A DNA stretch of 42,873 nucleotides from a virus, in IMG/VR virus record IMGVR_UViG_3300030109_000554, positions 1 to 42,873 of that record, one strand, 5' to 3'. The notes under the pieces are model-generated. The model saw nothing but the letters and a program-made list of their open reading frames with translations, did no database searches and was not told the DNA's origin. Shown here in pieces: positions 13,822 to 22,607 of the stretch; position 1 is the first letter of the stretch, and each line of letters starts with the position of its first letter. The position numbers were made by a program, and so were the translations under genes.

Positions 13822-13874
13822 CAAGTAACAAAAAATTATCTCATAGAAATTCTATAGATCGGGGGTTATATAGA

Positions 13875-13903
13875 TTGACTTAGTTTGTAAAATATGATAT
13901 AAT
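13875..13903 (+). promoter_or_regulatory. Rightward sigma-70 promoter of the late arm
   Basis: TTGACT (13875-13880), 17-base spacer, TATAAT (13898-13903), with TG one base before the -10 box. The first late gene starts 37 bases downstream. Confidence 0.88.
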
Positions 13904-13939
13904 AACTATAGAATGTTTTAACAGAAAGGTATCATCACT

Positions 13940-14350
13940 ATGAGGTTACTTAGTATTCTTATTATTCTTATTACTTCTTTAACTATTACATCTGTTCAAT
14001 CTAAACAGTTACATCATAATGTAACACAATATATGTATACAGGTATAATAATTATGTCTTGTAATAATTTAAAATCAGTACAAAAGATTGCAGCAGCTGA
14101 TAAAGTCTCTATACAACTTGCTAGAAATATTTTACAACAAGAAATAATAAAAGGTAACTGCGGCTTACATAGACCTCCACTATTAGTTCATTTAGAAAAA
14201 AAAATAGAAAGTTATAAGGATCATGCTAACTCTTCAGTTAGTATATGGAAGTTAGCTTCTTCTACTATGTGGAGTATTTTTGAAGATGGTAGAGTTTTAG
14301 AAAGCCCAATTAACCCTGTTCCAAAACAAACTAAAGGAGTAGAAGCATGA
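13940..14350 (+). CDS. Secreted or periplasmic protein, first gene of the late arm
   Basis: A 136-residue protein with a typical signal peptide: MRLL, then a hydrophobic core of Ile/Leu/Thr, with a likely cut near residue 21 (VQS-K). The mature part has two or three cysteines (MSCNN, GNCGL) that could form a disulphide, and helical charged stretches. AGAAAGG lies upstream. No family is recognised. It is the first gene after the main rightward promoter, so it would be made as soon as that promoter fires. An envelope-acting role such as superinfection exclusion or lysis timing is a guess. It overlaps the next gene by ATGA. Confidence 0.8.
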   Translation: MRLLSILIILITSLTITSVQSKQLHHNVTQYMYTGIIIMSCNNLKSVQKIAAADKVSIQLARNILQQEIIKGNCGLHRPPLLVHLEKKIESYKDHANSSVSIWKLASSTMWSIFEDGRVLESPINPVPKQTKGVEA

Positions 14351-14505
14351 GAAAATATAGTTCTTTTTGGAGAACACCTTTTATTCTTTGGTTAACCAAG
14401 CAGGTTGGATACTTTGATTCTTGGCTATGGAGAAAAAGCTGGACAAAAGAAACCCCAGCATTAAACAACAAAGCATGGGGTAAATCTACAATAGATATGG
14501 AGTAA
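14347..14505 (+). CDS. Small Trp-rich hypothetical protein
   Basis: A 52-residue ORF whose ATG overlaps the previous stop (ATGA), following AAAGGAG. It is unusually rich in Trp (seven) and in Lys/Phe, for example RKYSSFWRTPFILWLTKQVG. The first 35 residues could lie along a membrane. No family is recognised. It is probably co-translated with the secreted protein upstream. Confidence 0.65.
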   Translation: MRKYSSFWRTPFILWLTKQVGYFDSWLWRKSWTKETPALNNKAWGKSTIDME

Positions 14506-14510
14506 GTTAA

Positions 14511-14759
14511 GTGGCTGTAGAACGTGCAGGAGAAAAGTTTTCTGGGTATAATAAACCTAAAAACTCTAGAAAGGGTGGCAAAAAATTTGCTGTGTTAGCT
14601 AAAGAAGGAAGCACAATTAAACTAATTAGGTTTGGTGATGCTAACATGACAATTAAAAAGAATAACCCTAAACGTAGAAAAAGCTTTAGAGCAAGACATA
14701 AATGTGATACAGCTAAGTCTAAACTTACTGCAAGATACTGGAGTTGTAAAAAATGGTAA
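14511..14759 (+). CDS. Small basic conserved phage protein (DUF6321-like)
   Basis: An 82-residue, very basic protein starting at GTG 14511; no ATG is available in frame. The segment RFGDANMTIKKNNPKRRKSF, followed by RARHKCDT and YWSCKKW, matches a pattern I remember from many marine phages as DUF6321, always near the terminase or structural genes. The two cysteines may bind metal or form a disulphide. Its role is unknown; the high Lys/Arg content suits DNA or head association. It overlaps the terminase small subunit gene by seven bases. Confidence 0.78.
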   Translation: MAVERAGEKFSGYNKPKNSRKGGKKFAVLAKEGSTIKLIRFGDANMTIKKNNPKRRKSFRARHKCDTAKSKLTARYWSCKKW

Positions 14760-15277
14760 CAGGACCATACAAAGATAAAATGGGTAGGTATAGAACTCAA
14801 TCGTTGTTCCATGAGTTTAGTTATATGAGGAAACCAAATGATGATTTCAATCCACTATATACTCTTAAAAATATACAAACATCTGACCTTCCATGTCTTA
14901 AAGATATTTACATGGATTCGAATGATCCTACAGAATATAATTTTGCTATCAAAGCGTTTAATAGCTGGGATCAATGGCAAAAGATTAAAAATAATAATGC
15001 ACTTAAACCGTATCTTAAAGGGTGGCAGGAAGAATTAGAAATTAAAATACGGTCTAAAGCTATGTCTTCTATCGTTAATGAAGCTGTATCAGGCAAGTCT
15101 TCTTTTAATGCAGCAAAGTTTTTAGCAACTGGAGAGTGGAAAAGGCAACACTCCAGAGGGCGGCCATCAAAAATTGAAATAGAAAAGGAGAAAAAAATAC
15201 AAGCTAAACTAGCCGAAGAGTTTGATTCTGATGCAGAAAGAATAGGTTTACAACTAGTTAACACAGGAGATAAATAA
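14753..15277 (+). CDS. terS: Terminase small subunit
   Basis: A 174-residue protein assigned by position two genes before the large terminase and by its C-terminal pattern. The pattern is a helical region (KGWQEELEIKIRSKAM) and then FLATGEWKRQHSRGRPSKIE, where the GRPSK-type basic turn is common in small terminases of marine T7-like phages, with a charged helix to the end. It would recognise phage DNA and load it onto the motor. It is coupled by TAATG to a tiny Lys-rich protein downstream. Confidence 0.78.
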   Translation: MVTGPYKDKMGRYRTQSLFHEFSYMRKPNDDFNPLYTLKNIQTSDLPCLKDIYMDSNDPTEYNFAIKAFNSWDQWQKIKNNNALKPYLKGWQEELEIKIRSKAMSSIVNEAVSGKSSFNAAKFLATGEWKRQHSRGRPSKIEIEKEKKIQAKLAEEFDSDAERIGLQLVNTGDK

Positions 15278-15399
15278 TGCCAGGTAAAAACGGAAAAATC
15301 GATAAGAACGCATACGGTAAAAAAGGTAAAATGTCTATGATGGCTAACGCTAAAAAGAAAGCTAAAAAGAAAAAGAAACCAATGAGCAAGTATGCTTAA
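15277..15399 (+). CDS. 40-residue Lys-rich microprotein
   Basis: From ATG 15277 in a TAATG overlap with the terminase small subunit stop, ending just before the large subunit. More than a third of the residues are Lys, with a run NAKKKAKKKKKP near the end. It is probably a DNA-binding or virion-associated basic peptide. Similar short Lys-rich proteins occur at 40873-41377. No family is named. Confidence 0.65.
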   Translation: MPGKNGKIDKNAYGKKGKMSMMANAKKKAKKKKKPMSKYA

Positions 15400-15401
15400 C
15401 T

Positions 15402-16949
15402 GTGTCTTCTTCTGAAATTAAAATAGCTGCTGAGAGTGACCTAGTTACCTTTATAAAACTAGTGTCACCTCAGACAGTATTAGGTTCTATACATACGGAG
15501 CTTTGCAGATGGTGGGTACGACAGGAAGCAAAGTCCCACCAGCTTGTCTTACTCCCTAGAGATCACCAGAAGTCCAGAATGATTGCATACCGGGTTGCAT
15601 GGCATTTAACTAACCACCCTGACCATCGTGTACTTTATATTTCAAGTACATCTAATCTAGCAGAAAAACAATTAAAGTTTATAAAAGATATCCTTACCTC
15701 TAAGATTTACAGAAGGTACTGGCCTGATATGGTCTTACCCGAAGAAGGTAAAAGGGCTAAGTGGACAAACACAGAAATAGAACTGGACCATCCACTCCGG
15801 GCCATTGAAGGTGTTAGAGATCCTTCAATCTTTACAGCAGGGTTAACAACAAGTATTACTGGACTACATTGTGATGTAGCTGTTCTTGATGATGTGGTTG
15901 TTATGGAAAACGCATACACAAACGAAGGACGCAATAAAGTTATTAGTCAATATTCTTTATTGTCTTCTATCGAAGGCGGTGAAGCACAAGAATGGATTGT
16001 TGGTACACGTTACCACCCTAAAGATTTATATAACAGTTTAATTGAAATGCAAGAAGAAGTGTACGACAAAGAAGGAAATGTTGTAGACTATGAACCTGTT
16101 TATGAAAAGTTTGAAAGACAAACAGAGGATAATGGTGATGGAACAGGAGAGTTTTTGTGGCCTAGACAACAACGTAGTGATGGTAAGTGGTTTGGGTTTG
16201 ATAGAAAAATACTGGCTAAGAAACGTGCCAAGTATTTAGATAAGGTACAGTTCCAATCACAGTACTATAACAATCCTAACTCTTTAGATGGGTCAAGGAT
16301 TAATTATGATTTATTTCAGTACTATGATAAAAAATACTTGACAAGTAAGGGTGGAATGTGGTATCATAAAGATAAGAGGTTAAATGTATTTGCTGCGGTG
16401 GATTTTGCATATTCACTAAAGAAACGCTCAGACTACACAGCAATAGTAGTTATCGGTGTTAATGCAGATGGTAACTATTATGTTTTGGCTATCGAGAGAT
16501 TTCAAACTGAAAAGATATCAGAATACTTTGAACACATCCTTAGACTACATCAGTATTGGGGATTTAGAAAATTAAGGGCAGAGATAACAGCAGCACAAAA
16601 AGCAATAGTACAAGAATTAAAAGATTCTTACATACGTCCTTATGGTCTTGCTTTATCTATAGATGAGCATAGTCCTACTCGACACTTAGGCTCTAAAGAA
16701 GAAAGGATCGGTGCGGTACTTGATCCTAGATATGAAAATTTATCAATCTGGCATTACCAAGGAGGTAACTGTCAATTGTTAGAAGATGAATTAATACAGG
16801 TACATCCTCCACACGATGATATAAAAGATGCGTTATCTTCTGCTATAGAGATTGCTAAGATACCAACAGCATCAGGAGTATTATCTCGGAAAGGAAATAA
16901 CATTGTATATCATTCTAGATTTGGAGGGGTAGCATCAAGATATGGCTAG
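15402..16949 (+). CDS. terL: Terminase large subunit (DNA packaging ATPase-nuclease)
   Basis: A 515-residue packaging motor, T7 gp19-like. The ATPase has a Walker A-like LPRDHQKSR near residue 51, a coupling YISST and Walker B VAVLDDVVV near residue 165. The nuclease domain follows with AAVDFAYSLKKRSDYTA (an acidic RNase H-like residue near 310), an acidic RAEIT and a final HDDIKDALSSA. It cuts concatemers and pumps DNA into the prohead. The start is GTG 15402; no ATG with a ribosome site is nearby, so coupling to the upstream tiny gene is likely. It overlaps the next gene by eight bases. Confidence 0.93.
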   Translation: MSSSEIKIAAESDLVTFIKLVSPQTVLGSIHTELCRWWVRQEAKSHQLVLLPRDHQKSRMIAYRVAWHLTNHPDHRVLYISSTSNLAEKQLKFIKDILTSKIYRRYWPDMVLPEEGKRAKWTNTEIELDHPLRAIEGVRDPSIFTAGLTTSITGLHCDVAVLDDVVVMENAYTNEGRNKVISQYSLLSSIEGGEAQEWIVGTRYHPKDLYNSLIEMQEEVYDKEGNVVDYEPVYEKFERQTEDNGDGTGEFLWPRQQRSDGKWFGFDRKILAKKRAKYLDKVQFQSQYYNNPNSLDGSRINYDLFQYYDKKYLTSKGGMWYHKDKRLNVFAAVDFAYSLKKRSDYTAIVVIGVNADGNYYVLAIERFQTEKISEYFEHILRLHQYWGFRKLRAEITAAQKAIVQELKDSYIRPYGLALSIDEHSPTRHLGSKEERIGAVLDPRYENLSIWHYQGGNCQLLEDELIQVHPPHDDIKDALSSAIEIAKIPTASGVLSRKGNNIVYHSRFGGVASRYG

Positions 16950-17697
16950 TAGATTTTCACTTGTAAACAGAGGGTATGACGTAGAAAAAGTTGGCCCAAG
17001 TACAACAAATAGGTATTTACGTCCACCAAGAAGAGTAGGGGAAATTACTCCTACAACAAATCTTAGGGATGAAAAAAATGCTAAAGGACCATTAGCTAAA
17101 GTTAAACTAACTCCTCAAGTACAGACAGGGGATGACACTGGAATAAAATCAACATCAGTAAATACTGATCCTAGTTATATGACAGCTACACAATTAAGTC
17201 GATCAATGGATCAAAGTAGAGCAGCAAAAGATTTCACAAGTTTTGTTGATCCAACTACACCAATGGGTATGGTTGTTGCAGCGGTAGTTCCTGGTGCTGG
17301 GGTAGCTTCTGCAATAAACTATAGTGCATCTAAACAGATTTCTGCGGTACAAGCTGAAGCACAAAATAGACTAACAGCAATAGACAAAGCAATGAGAACA
17401 GAAGAAGAGATGGCTAAAAATACAGATGTACAAACATTAATTTCTTTAGGAGCAAGAAGAGGTGTTGTTTCTGAACAAAGAGCAAGATCAATTAATAAAG
17501 CAACTGAAGCTAAAGCTTTTGTTACTGCATCAAAGGAAACAATAAGTGGAGGTAAAAATACACCGACATTAATAGGTTCATCAGGAAATGATAGATTAAG
17601 AAGAGAAAAAAATAAAAATCAAGAACAACAGTTAGGAGGTGGTAACGATTATAGTTCTGCTCTTGCTGAAGACTCTCCTACTTTTGGAGTATTTTAA
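16942..17697 (+). CDS. Hypothetical protein between terminase and portal
   Basis: A 251-residue protein. The N-terminal 90 residues look disordered and basic (NRYLRPPRRVGE). A short hydrophobic stretch near 107-125 (MGMVVAAVVPGAGVASAI) could be a membrane or core helix. It is followed by a long Ala/Glu/Gln-rich helix (residues 125-190) and a Gly/Asn-rich tail. No family is recognised. Being tightly packed between terminase and portal, it is probably a virion or assembly protein. It overlaps terminase by eight bases. Confidence 0.78.
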   Translation: MASRFSLVNRGYDVEKVGPSTTNRYLRPPRRVGEITPTTNLRDEKNAKGPLAKVKLTPQVQTGDDTGIKSTSVNTDPSYMTATQLSRSMDQSRAAKDFTSFVDPTTPMGMVVAAVVPGAGVASAINYSASKQISAVQAEAQNRLTAIDKAMRTEEEMAKNTDVQTLISLGARRGVVSEQRARSINKATEAKAFVTASKETISGGKNTPTLIGSSGNDRLRREKNKNQEQQLGGGNDYSSALAEDSPTFGVF

Positions 17698-19497
17698 ATG
17701 GCTGGTAGAACTTTAGATTTTGAAGAATACCTTGGAACTCCTGACAGTTTAGCTAAAGCTATTGTTACACGTTACCGTGACTACGATAGATATAGGAACA
17801 CTTGGACTGAAGAAAAGAAAGAGTTACGTAATTATCTTTTTGCTACAGATACAAGTAAAACAACTAACTCTTCTTTGCCTTGGAAAAACTCTACAACAAT
17901 TCCTAAGTTAACACAGATCAGGGATAACTTACATGCTAACTATATGGCTGCATTATTTCCTAATGATGAATGGATGTTATGGGAAGGAGATGATGAAGAC
18001 TCTGAAGCAGAAGCAAAAAGAAAAGTAATTACAGCTTATATGAAAAATAAATTACGACAAAGTAATTTTATTAATGATGTAAGTAGACTTGTATATGATT
18101 TTATTGATTACGGTAATGTATTTGCGACTACAGAATACATTAATGAAATTAGAGAAGATGAAGAGACAGGAGAAATTTACCCTGGTTATGTTGGGCCAAA
18201 GATTTCTAGAGTATCTCCTTATGATATAGTTATTAATCCAACAGCAGAAAGTTTTGAGTTAACACCTAAGATTATAAGATCTATTAAATCTTTAGGAGAA
18301 GTTGCAGCAGATATAAAGGATCATCCTGAACACGGATACCTAGAAAAAGTATTTGAAAAAATTACTAACATTCGTAAAGCTGTAGCTGGTTTAACATCTA
18401 ATGATATACATAAAACTGATGGCTATCAAATAGATGGTTTTGGGAGTATACTAGACTATTATCAATCAGGCTATGTAGAGTTAATTGAACTACATGGAGA
18501 TATCTTTGATATAGCTACAAGTACTTTACTTAAAAACCATATCATAACTATAGTAGATCGTACCCATGTTATTCGTAAAATACCTAATCCATCTTGGAGA
18601 GGTAACTCTATACGCCATGCAGGTTGGAGGTTACGTCCTGATAACTTAATGGCTATGGGGCCACTGGATAATCTTGTAGGTATGCAGTATAGAATAGATC
18701 ACTTAGAAAATTTAAAAGCTGATGTCTTTGATCTTATAGCACATCCTGTAGTAAAAGTCAAAGGATTTGTAGAAGATTTTAATTATGGACCAGGTGAAAA
18801 AATTTATGTTGGTGAAGATGGTGATGTAGAATTTATGCGTCCAGATACTACGGCTCTTAATGCTGATATGCAAATACAACTTCTAGAAAATAAAATGGAA
18901 GAAATGGCTGGTGCTCCTAGACAAGCAATGGGTATAAGAACACCCGGGGAAAAGACTGCATTTGAAGTACAGACATTAGACAATGCAGCATCAAGAGTAT
19001 TCCAAAATAAAGTTGCATACTTTGAAAGAAACTTTCTTGAACCTTTGTTAAATGATATGCTTGAGTTAGCTAGACGTAACATGGATATAAGTGATATTGT
19101 TAGAATTGTTGATGATGAATATGGTGTAGCTTTATTTGAAACAATAACTCCAGAAGACTTAGCAGCTAGAGGTAAGATTAGACCTATGGGAGCTAGGCAC
19201 TTTGCTTCTAAAGCTAATCAGTTTCAAAATGTACTTAACTTATTAAACTCTGCTGTAGGACAAGATCCTTCAGTTAATGTACATATCTCTGGAGTACAGG
19301 TAGCTAAAGTAGTAGAAGAACTTTTAAACATAGAAAAGTTTCAACTTGTTCAACCAAATATTAGAATAGCTGAACAATTAGAAACACAACAATTATTAAA
19401 CGCAGGGCAATCACAATTACAACAAGAACAAGCAGCTTCTCAAGAAGCTTTTGAAGAAGAAGAAATAACTGGACAAGCTTTAGAAACTATGGTATAA
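17698..19497 (+). CDS. Portal (head-tail connector) protein
   Basis: A 599-residue portal protein, T7 gp8-like in role, forming the dodecameric gate for DNA. It is recognised from length, position after terminase, the middle region (LGMQ-like MQYRIDHLENLKADVFDLIA, GPGEKIYVGEDGDV, PRQAMGIRTPGEKTA with the conserved GE-T/A turn) and a Gln/Glu-rich C-terminal helix that sits inside the head. The start ATG follows the previous stop directly (TAAATG). It is the most conserved structural gene of the arm together with terminase. Confidence 0.9.
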   Translation: MAGRTLDFEEYLGTPDSLAKAIVTRYRDYDRYRNTWTEEKKELRNYLFATDTSKTTNSSLPWKNSTTIPKLTQIRDNLHANYMAALFPNDEWMLWEGDDEDSEAEAKRKVITAYMKNKLRQSNFINDVSRLVYDFIDYGNVFATTEYINEIREDEETGEIYPGYVGPKISRVSPYDIVINPTAESFELTPKIIRSIKSLGEVAADIKDHPEHGYLEKVFEKITNIRKAVAGLTSNDIHKTDGYQIDGFGSILDYYQSGYVELIELHGDIFDIATSTLLKNHIITIVDRTHVIRKIPNPSWRGNSIRHAGWRLRPDNLMAMGPLDNLVGMQYRIDHLENLKADVFDLIAHPVVKVKGFVEDFNYGPGEKIYVGEDGDVEFMRPDTTALNADMQIQLLENKMEEMAGAPRQAMGIRTPGEKTAFEVQTLDNAASRVFQNKVAYFERNFLEPLLNDMLELARRNMDISDIVRIVDDEYGVALFETITPEDLAARGKIRPMGARHFASKANQFQNVLNLLNSAVGQDPSVNVHISGVQVAKVVEELLNIEKFQLVQPNIRIAEQLETQQLLNAGQSQLQQEQAASQEAFEEEEITGQALETMV

Positions 19498-19506
19498 TAG
19501 TATTAT

Positions 19507-19779
19507 ATGAGTAACATTAATTCAAAATGGTATTCTCATTTTAAAGATGAGAAAGATAGAAAAGATTTTGAAGGTTATATTAGAAATTCTATAAATCTTT
19601 TAGAAAGGTTAACAGACATTGTTAATCAAAAGATTGTAGAACTAGAGTGTCCAAGTGCTGAAGATTATAAAACAGCGTCTTGGGCATTTAAACAAGCGGA
19701 TCGCATAGGACAACTACGTGCGTACCGTGAAATCTTAAAGTTGACAGACTTAAAGAAAGGGATACGACCAAATGGCTGA
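19507..19779 (+). CDS. Small helical protein between portal and scaffold
   Basis: A 90-residue, helical and charged protein (SINLLERLTDIVNQKIVEL, ASWAFKQADRIGQLRAYREI). No named family is recognised, but a gene of this size at this site is common in marine podoviruses. It overlaps the scaffold gene by eight bases. It may act as a connector or assembly adaptor. The middle ATG at 19507 is used; the ribosome site is weak. Confidence 0.78.
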   Translation: MSNINSKWYSHFKDEKDRKDFEGYIRNSINLLERLTDIVNQKIVELECPSAEDYKTASWAFKQADRIGQLRAYREILKLTDLKKGIRPNG

Positions 19780-20542
19780 AGAAAATATCTTTAAAGAAAA
19801 CGAAACTTCACAACCACAACAAGAGGAATCTAAACCAGTTATCAGTAATGAACACTTAACTACGTTAGTAGGGGAGGGAAAGAAGTACGAAAATAATGAA
19901 TCTTTAGCTAAAGCGTATTCTAATGCTGACGACTTTATAGGACAACTAAAAACTGAGAATCAGGAACTTCGGTCAGAGCTTGACAAAAGATTAAATGCTG
20001 AAGATGTACTCTCGGAAATTAAGAGAGAACGTGAGGAAACATTAAAAGCAAATCAAATTTCTAGGGAGAACACCACTCCTAAGTTAGATGAAGAAGCTTT
20101 ATCCAAGCTTATCTCTAGTACTTTAGATGAAAAAGAAAATCAAAAGGAAGCTACAGCTAACTTAACTAAAGTTGATAGTCAAATGAAAAAACTCTATGGT
20201 GCAGAAAAAGCCAAAGAGGTTCTTGAAACAAAAGCTCAAGAATTAAATTTGTCTGTTGATTTCCTAGCTGGGGTAGCTGCTAAAAGTCCTAATGCTTTTT
20301 TTAATACTCTAGGTATATCTCAAAAATCGGAAACGACAATTCCGACTACAACAGTTAGTACGACAAATACTCAAGCTGTTAAAGAAGTAAATGCTGGTTC
20401 AATACTTGCTGAAGGAACTTGGGAATCTTTTGAAGCATTACGTAAAAGTAATCCTAGAAAATACTTTAGTCCTGAAGTACAGAATCAGATGTTTAAAATG
20501 AGAAAAGAGAAAGGCCCGGAAGGGTTTTATAATTCTAACTAA
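19772..20542 (+). CDS. Capsid scaffold protein
   Basis: A 256-residue, acidic, Glu/Lys-rich protein. The coiled-coil region at about 58-95 (FIGQLKTENQELRSELDKRL), low-complexity linkers (TTTVSTTNT) and a C-terminal charged region (FKMRKEKGPEGFY) are typical of phage scaffolds, which chaperone the capsid and leave the prohead. It lies immediately upstream of the major capsid gene. Assignment rests on composition and order. Confidence 0.83.
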   Translation: MAEENIFKENETSQPQQEESKPVISNEHLTTLVGEGKKYENNESLAKAYSNADDFIGQLKTENQELRSELDKRLNAEDVLSEIKREREETLKANQISRENTTPKLDEEALSKLISSTLDEKENQKEATANLTKVDSQMKKLYGAEKAKEVLETKAQELNLSVDFLAGVAAKSPNAFFNTLGISQKSETTIPTTTVSTTNTQAVKEVNAGSILAEGTWESFEALRKSNPRKYFSPEVQNQMFKMRKEKGPEGFYNSN

Positions 20543-20557
20543 TAGGAGTAACTTTAA

Positions 20558-21496
20558 ATGGCGATGATTACAGGAAACTCAGAACATCTGATACGTTCTG
20601 AAGTATGGTCAAGCCAATTGAAAGAAGTGCTTGAAGATGAACTTCAGGCACAACAGTACGTCAATTGGATGTCCGAATTTCCCGATGGTACAACTTTTAC
20701 AATACCTTCGATTGGTCAAGCACAGGTTGATGACTACGTAGAAGATACGGCAGTTAAATATCGTGCTCTTGATACTGGTGAATTCCAATTTACAATCGAT
20801 CAGTACAAGTCTTCGGGTCATTATATTACAAATAAAAACAAACAAGATTCATTTTGGATGAACCAACTTGTATCAGCTTTTGTTCCTAAACAGGCTAGAG
20901 CAATTCTAGAAGCTGTAGAAACAAAGATACTTGCACTAGAGTCTGAACAAACTTCAGCAGACCTAAACAATATTAACGGTGCTCCACATCGTTTTGTTGC
21001 TTCAGGTACGAATGAAGTGTTTACTGTGGCTGACTTTGCAAAGGCACGTTATTCTCTTAAAAAAGCTAACGTACCTGACACAGATCTTATTGCTATTGTT
21101 GATCCTTCGGTAGAGTATACGATTAATACTTTAACGAATATTTCTAACATTAGTAATAACCCACGTTGGGAAGGCATTGTAAGTTCAGGAATTGCTACAG
21201 GTATGAAGTTTATTAGTAACGTATATGGCTTTGATGTATATACCAGTAACTATTTAGCAGACGCAAATGAGACAGTTGACTCAGTTACGACTGCTGCTGG
21301 TAAAGCTAATATGTTCTTTTCAGCTTCGCCAGATGTCCTACCATTTGTAGGTGCTTGGAGACAGATGCCTCAAGTAGACTCAGAGTATAACAAAGACTTC
21401 CAAAGGGAAGAGTATGTTACTACTGCTCGGTATGGCGTAAAACTGTATCGTCCTGAAAATCTTGTTTGTGTTCTTAGTGACACAGACCAAGTTTAA
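20558..21496 (+). CDS. Major capsid protein
   Basis: A 312-residue protein, expected to have the HK97 fold. It follows the scaffold with a TAGGAG ribosome site and has a codon choice suggesting high expression (many tac, gac and cgt codons compared with neighbours). An N-terminal arm is followed by a beta-rich SIGQAQVDDYVEDTA region, a long helix (KQARAILEAVETKIL), DLIAIVDPSVEYTI and FDVYTSNYLADANE, and it ends with KLYRPENLVCVLSD. It is close in layout to capsids of marine podoviruses. It forms the icosahedral shell. Confidence 0.9.
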   Translation: MAMITGNSEHLIRSEVWSSQLKEVLEDELQAQQYVNWMSEFPDGTTFTIPSIGQAQVDDYVEDTAVKYRALDTGEFQFTIDQYKSSGHYITNKNKQDSFWMNQLVSAFVPKQARAILEAVETKILALESEQTSADLNNINGAPHRFVASGTNEVFTVADFAKARYSLKKANVPDTDLIAIVDPSVEYTINTLTNISNISNNPRWEGIVSSGIATGMKFISNVYGFDVYTSNYLADANETVDSVTTAAGKANMFFSASPDVLPFVGAWRQMPQVDSEYNKDFQREEYVTTARYGVKLYRPENLVCVLSDTDQV

Positions 21497-21510
21497 GGGA
21501 GGGATATAAC

Positions 21511-22032
21511 ATGTCTGCAAATGAATTTTACACAAACAGTGATGGTCTTAATATCCGATTTGGATTAGAGAAAGGAGCTGCTGTAAAACAAGGACACCTA
21601 TCTACAATGGGTGATGAAAAACAAGCAGTATTTACTATTACTGGTACTGCTCTTACTACTGGTGATGTTCCACTTGAAACTCATCCAACTGTGGGTATTC
21701 CTGATGGAGCACATATCATCTCAGCTACGTTGTATGTGACTGAGGCTTTTACGTCTGGTGGTTCTGCCACTTTGACTATCGGTCTTATGAACGATGATGG
21801 AGATGGTACGTTTTCAGCAAATGATGCTGATGGTATTGATGCAACAATAGCTAAGACTGCTATTGATGCTATCGGAGATCATGTAGCATGTGATGGTGCA
21901 TTAGTTGGATCAGCTGCCGCAGCGATAGCAGGAACAAGTGACCGACCAGTGTATGTATCAGCTAAGTATGGTACGGCTGCTTTTACTGCTGGTGTAGCCG
22001 ACCTTGTAATTAAGTACAGAGATCAAAACTAA
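21511..22032 (+). CDS. Probable capsid decoration or head-fibre protein
   Basis: A 173-residue, beta-rich, Ala/Thr/Gly-rich protein with no charged coiled coil; segments such as GTALTTGDVPLETHPTVGIP look like a beta-sandwich. It lies directly after the capsid gene with an AGGGAGG ribosome site. It is followed by a strong hairpin, so it and the capsid are probably on the same abundant transcript. Small beta-rich proteins at this site usually decorate the head. No named family. Confidence 0.7.
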   Translation: MSANEFYTNSDGLNIRFGLEKGAAVKQGHLSTMGDEKQAVFTITGTALTTGDVPLETHPTVGIPDGAHIISATLYVTEAFTSGGSATLTIGLMNDDGDGTFSANDADGIDATIAKTAIDAIGDHVACDGALVGSAAAAIAGTSDRPVYVSAKYGTAAFTAGVADLVIKYRDQN

Positions 22033-22048
22033 CTTAATTACATAAGTG

Positions 22049-22096
22049 AGGGAGAGTTTTTCTATAACTCTCCCTTACCTTCTTTAACTTTTTCTG
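22049..22096 (+). terminator. Strong hairpin after the capsid genes
   Basis: A perfect 10-bp stem AGGGAGAGTT / AACTCTCCCT (22049-22058 and 22066-22075) with a 7-base loop, followed by a T-rich but broken tract. It is probably a partial terminator or mRNA stabiliser that raises capsid over tail gene output. Confidence 0.65.
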
Positions 22097-22106
22097 GAAG
22101 AGTATA

Positions 22107-22607
22107 ATGACTGTAAACCATAAAGATTTAACAGGGGCAGCCTTACATGAATCAAAAGGTGTAGCTACAGCTTCTGCAAATACTGTGTATGTTGCTAATG
22201 GTTCTGGATCTGGTACGTGGGAAAAAGTTGATAAAGATGCAGTCAATACTTCCAGTATTAAAGATCTTAATAAAATTTATTTAACTTATACAATACCTGA
22301 TATTTCAACAGCAGGTTCTCATTTTGTTGTTACTCCAATTGCAGGAGATATAGCTAAAATTCATTCAACAATTAACAACGCTATTACATCTGCTAACTGT
22401 GGGTTAACTTTTGAAATTGCTGGAACTGCTGTAACTAACGGAGCTATAACAATAGCTCATTCTGGATCTGCTGCTGGTACAGTAGATACTGCTACTCCAA
22501 GTGGTCAAAAAACTTTAACAGCAGGACAAGCAATAGAAATTATTACGGATGGAGCAAGCTCTACATCTTGTAGAGGTACAATAACTTTTGAATTGGATGT
22601 GAGCTAA
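22107..22607 (+). CDS. Beta-rich structural protein (head or tail fibre)
   Basis: A 166-residue, Thr/Ser/Ala/Gly-rich protein with many predicted strands. The first 35 residues (ALHESKGVATASANTVYVANG) resemble the N-terminal adaptor seen in phage fibres, and the rest looks like a single beta-sandwich. It starts with GGAAGAG upstream just beyond the hairpin and is coupled to the next gene by TAATG. No enzyme motif is present. It is probably a head fibre or decoration protein. Confidence 0.68.
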   Translation: MTVNHKDLTGAALHESKGVATASANTVYVANGSGSGTWEKVDKDAVNTSSIKDLNKIYLTYTIPDISTAGSHFVVTPIAGDIAKIHSTINNAITSANCGLTFEIAGTAVTNGAITIAHSGSAAGTVDTATPSGQKTLTAGQAIEIITDGASSTSCRGTITFELDVS

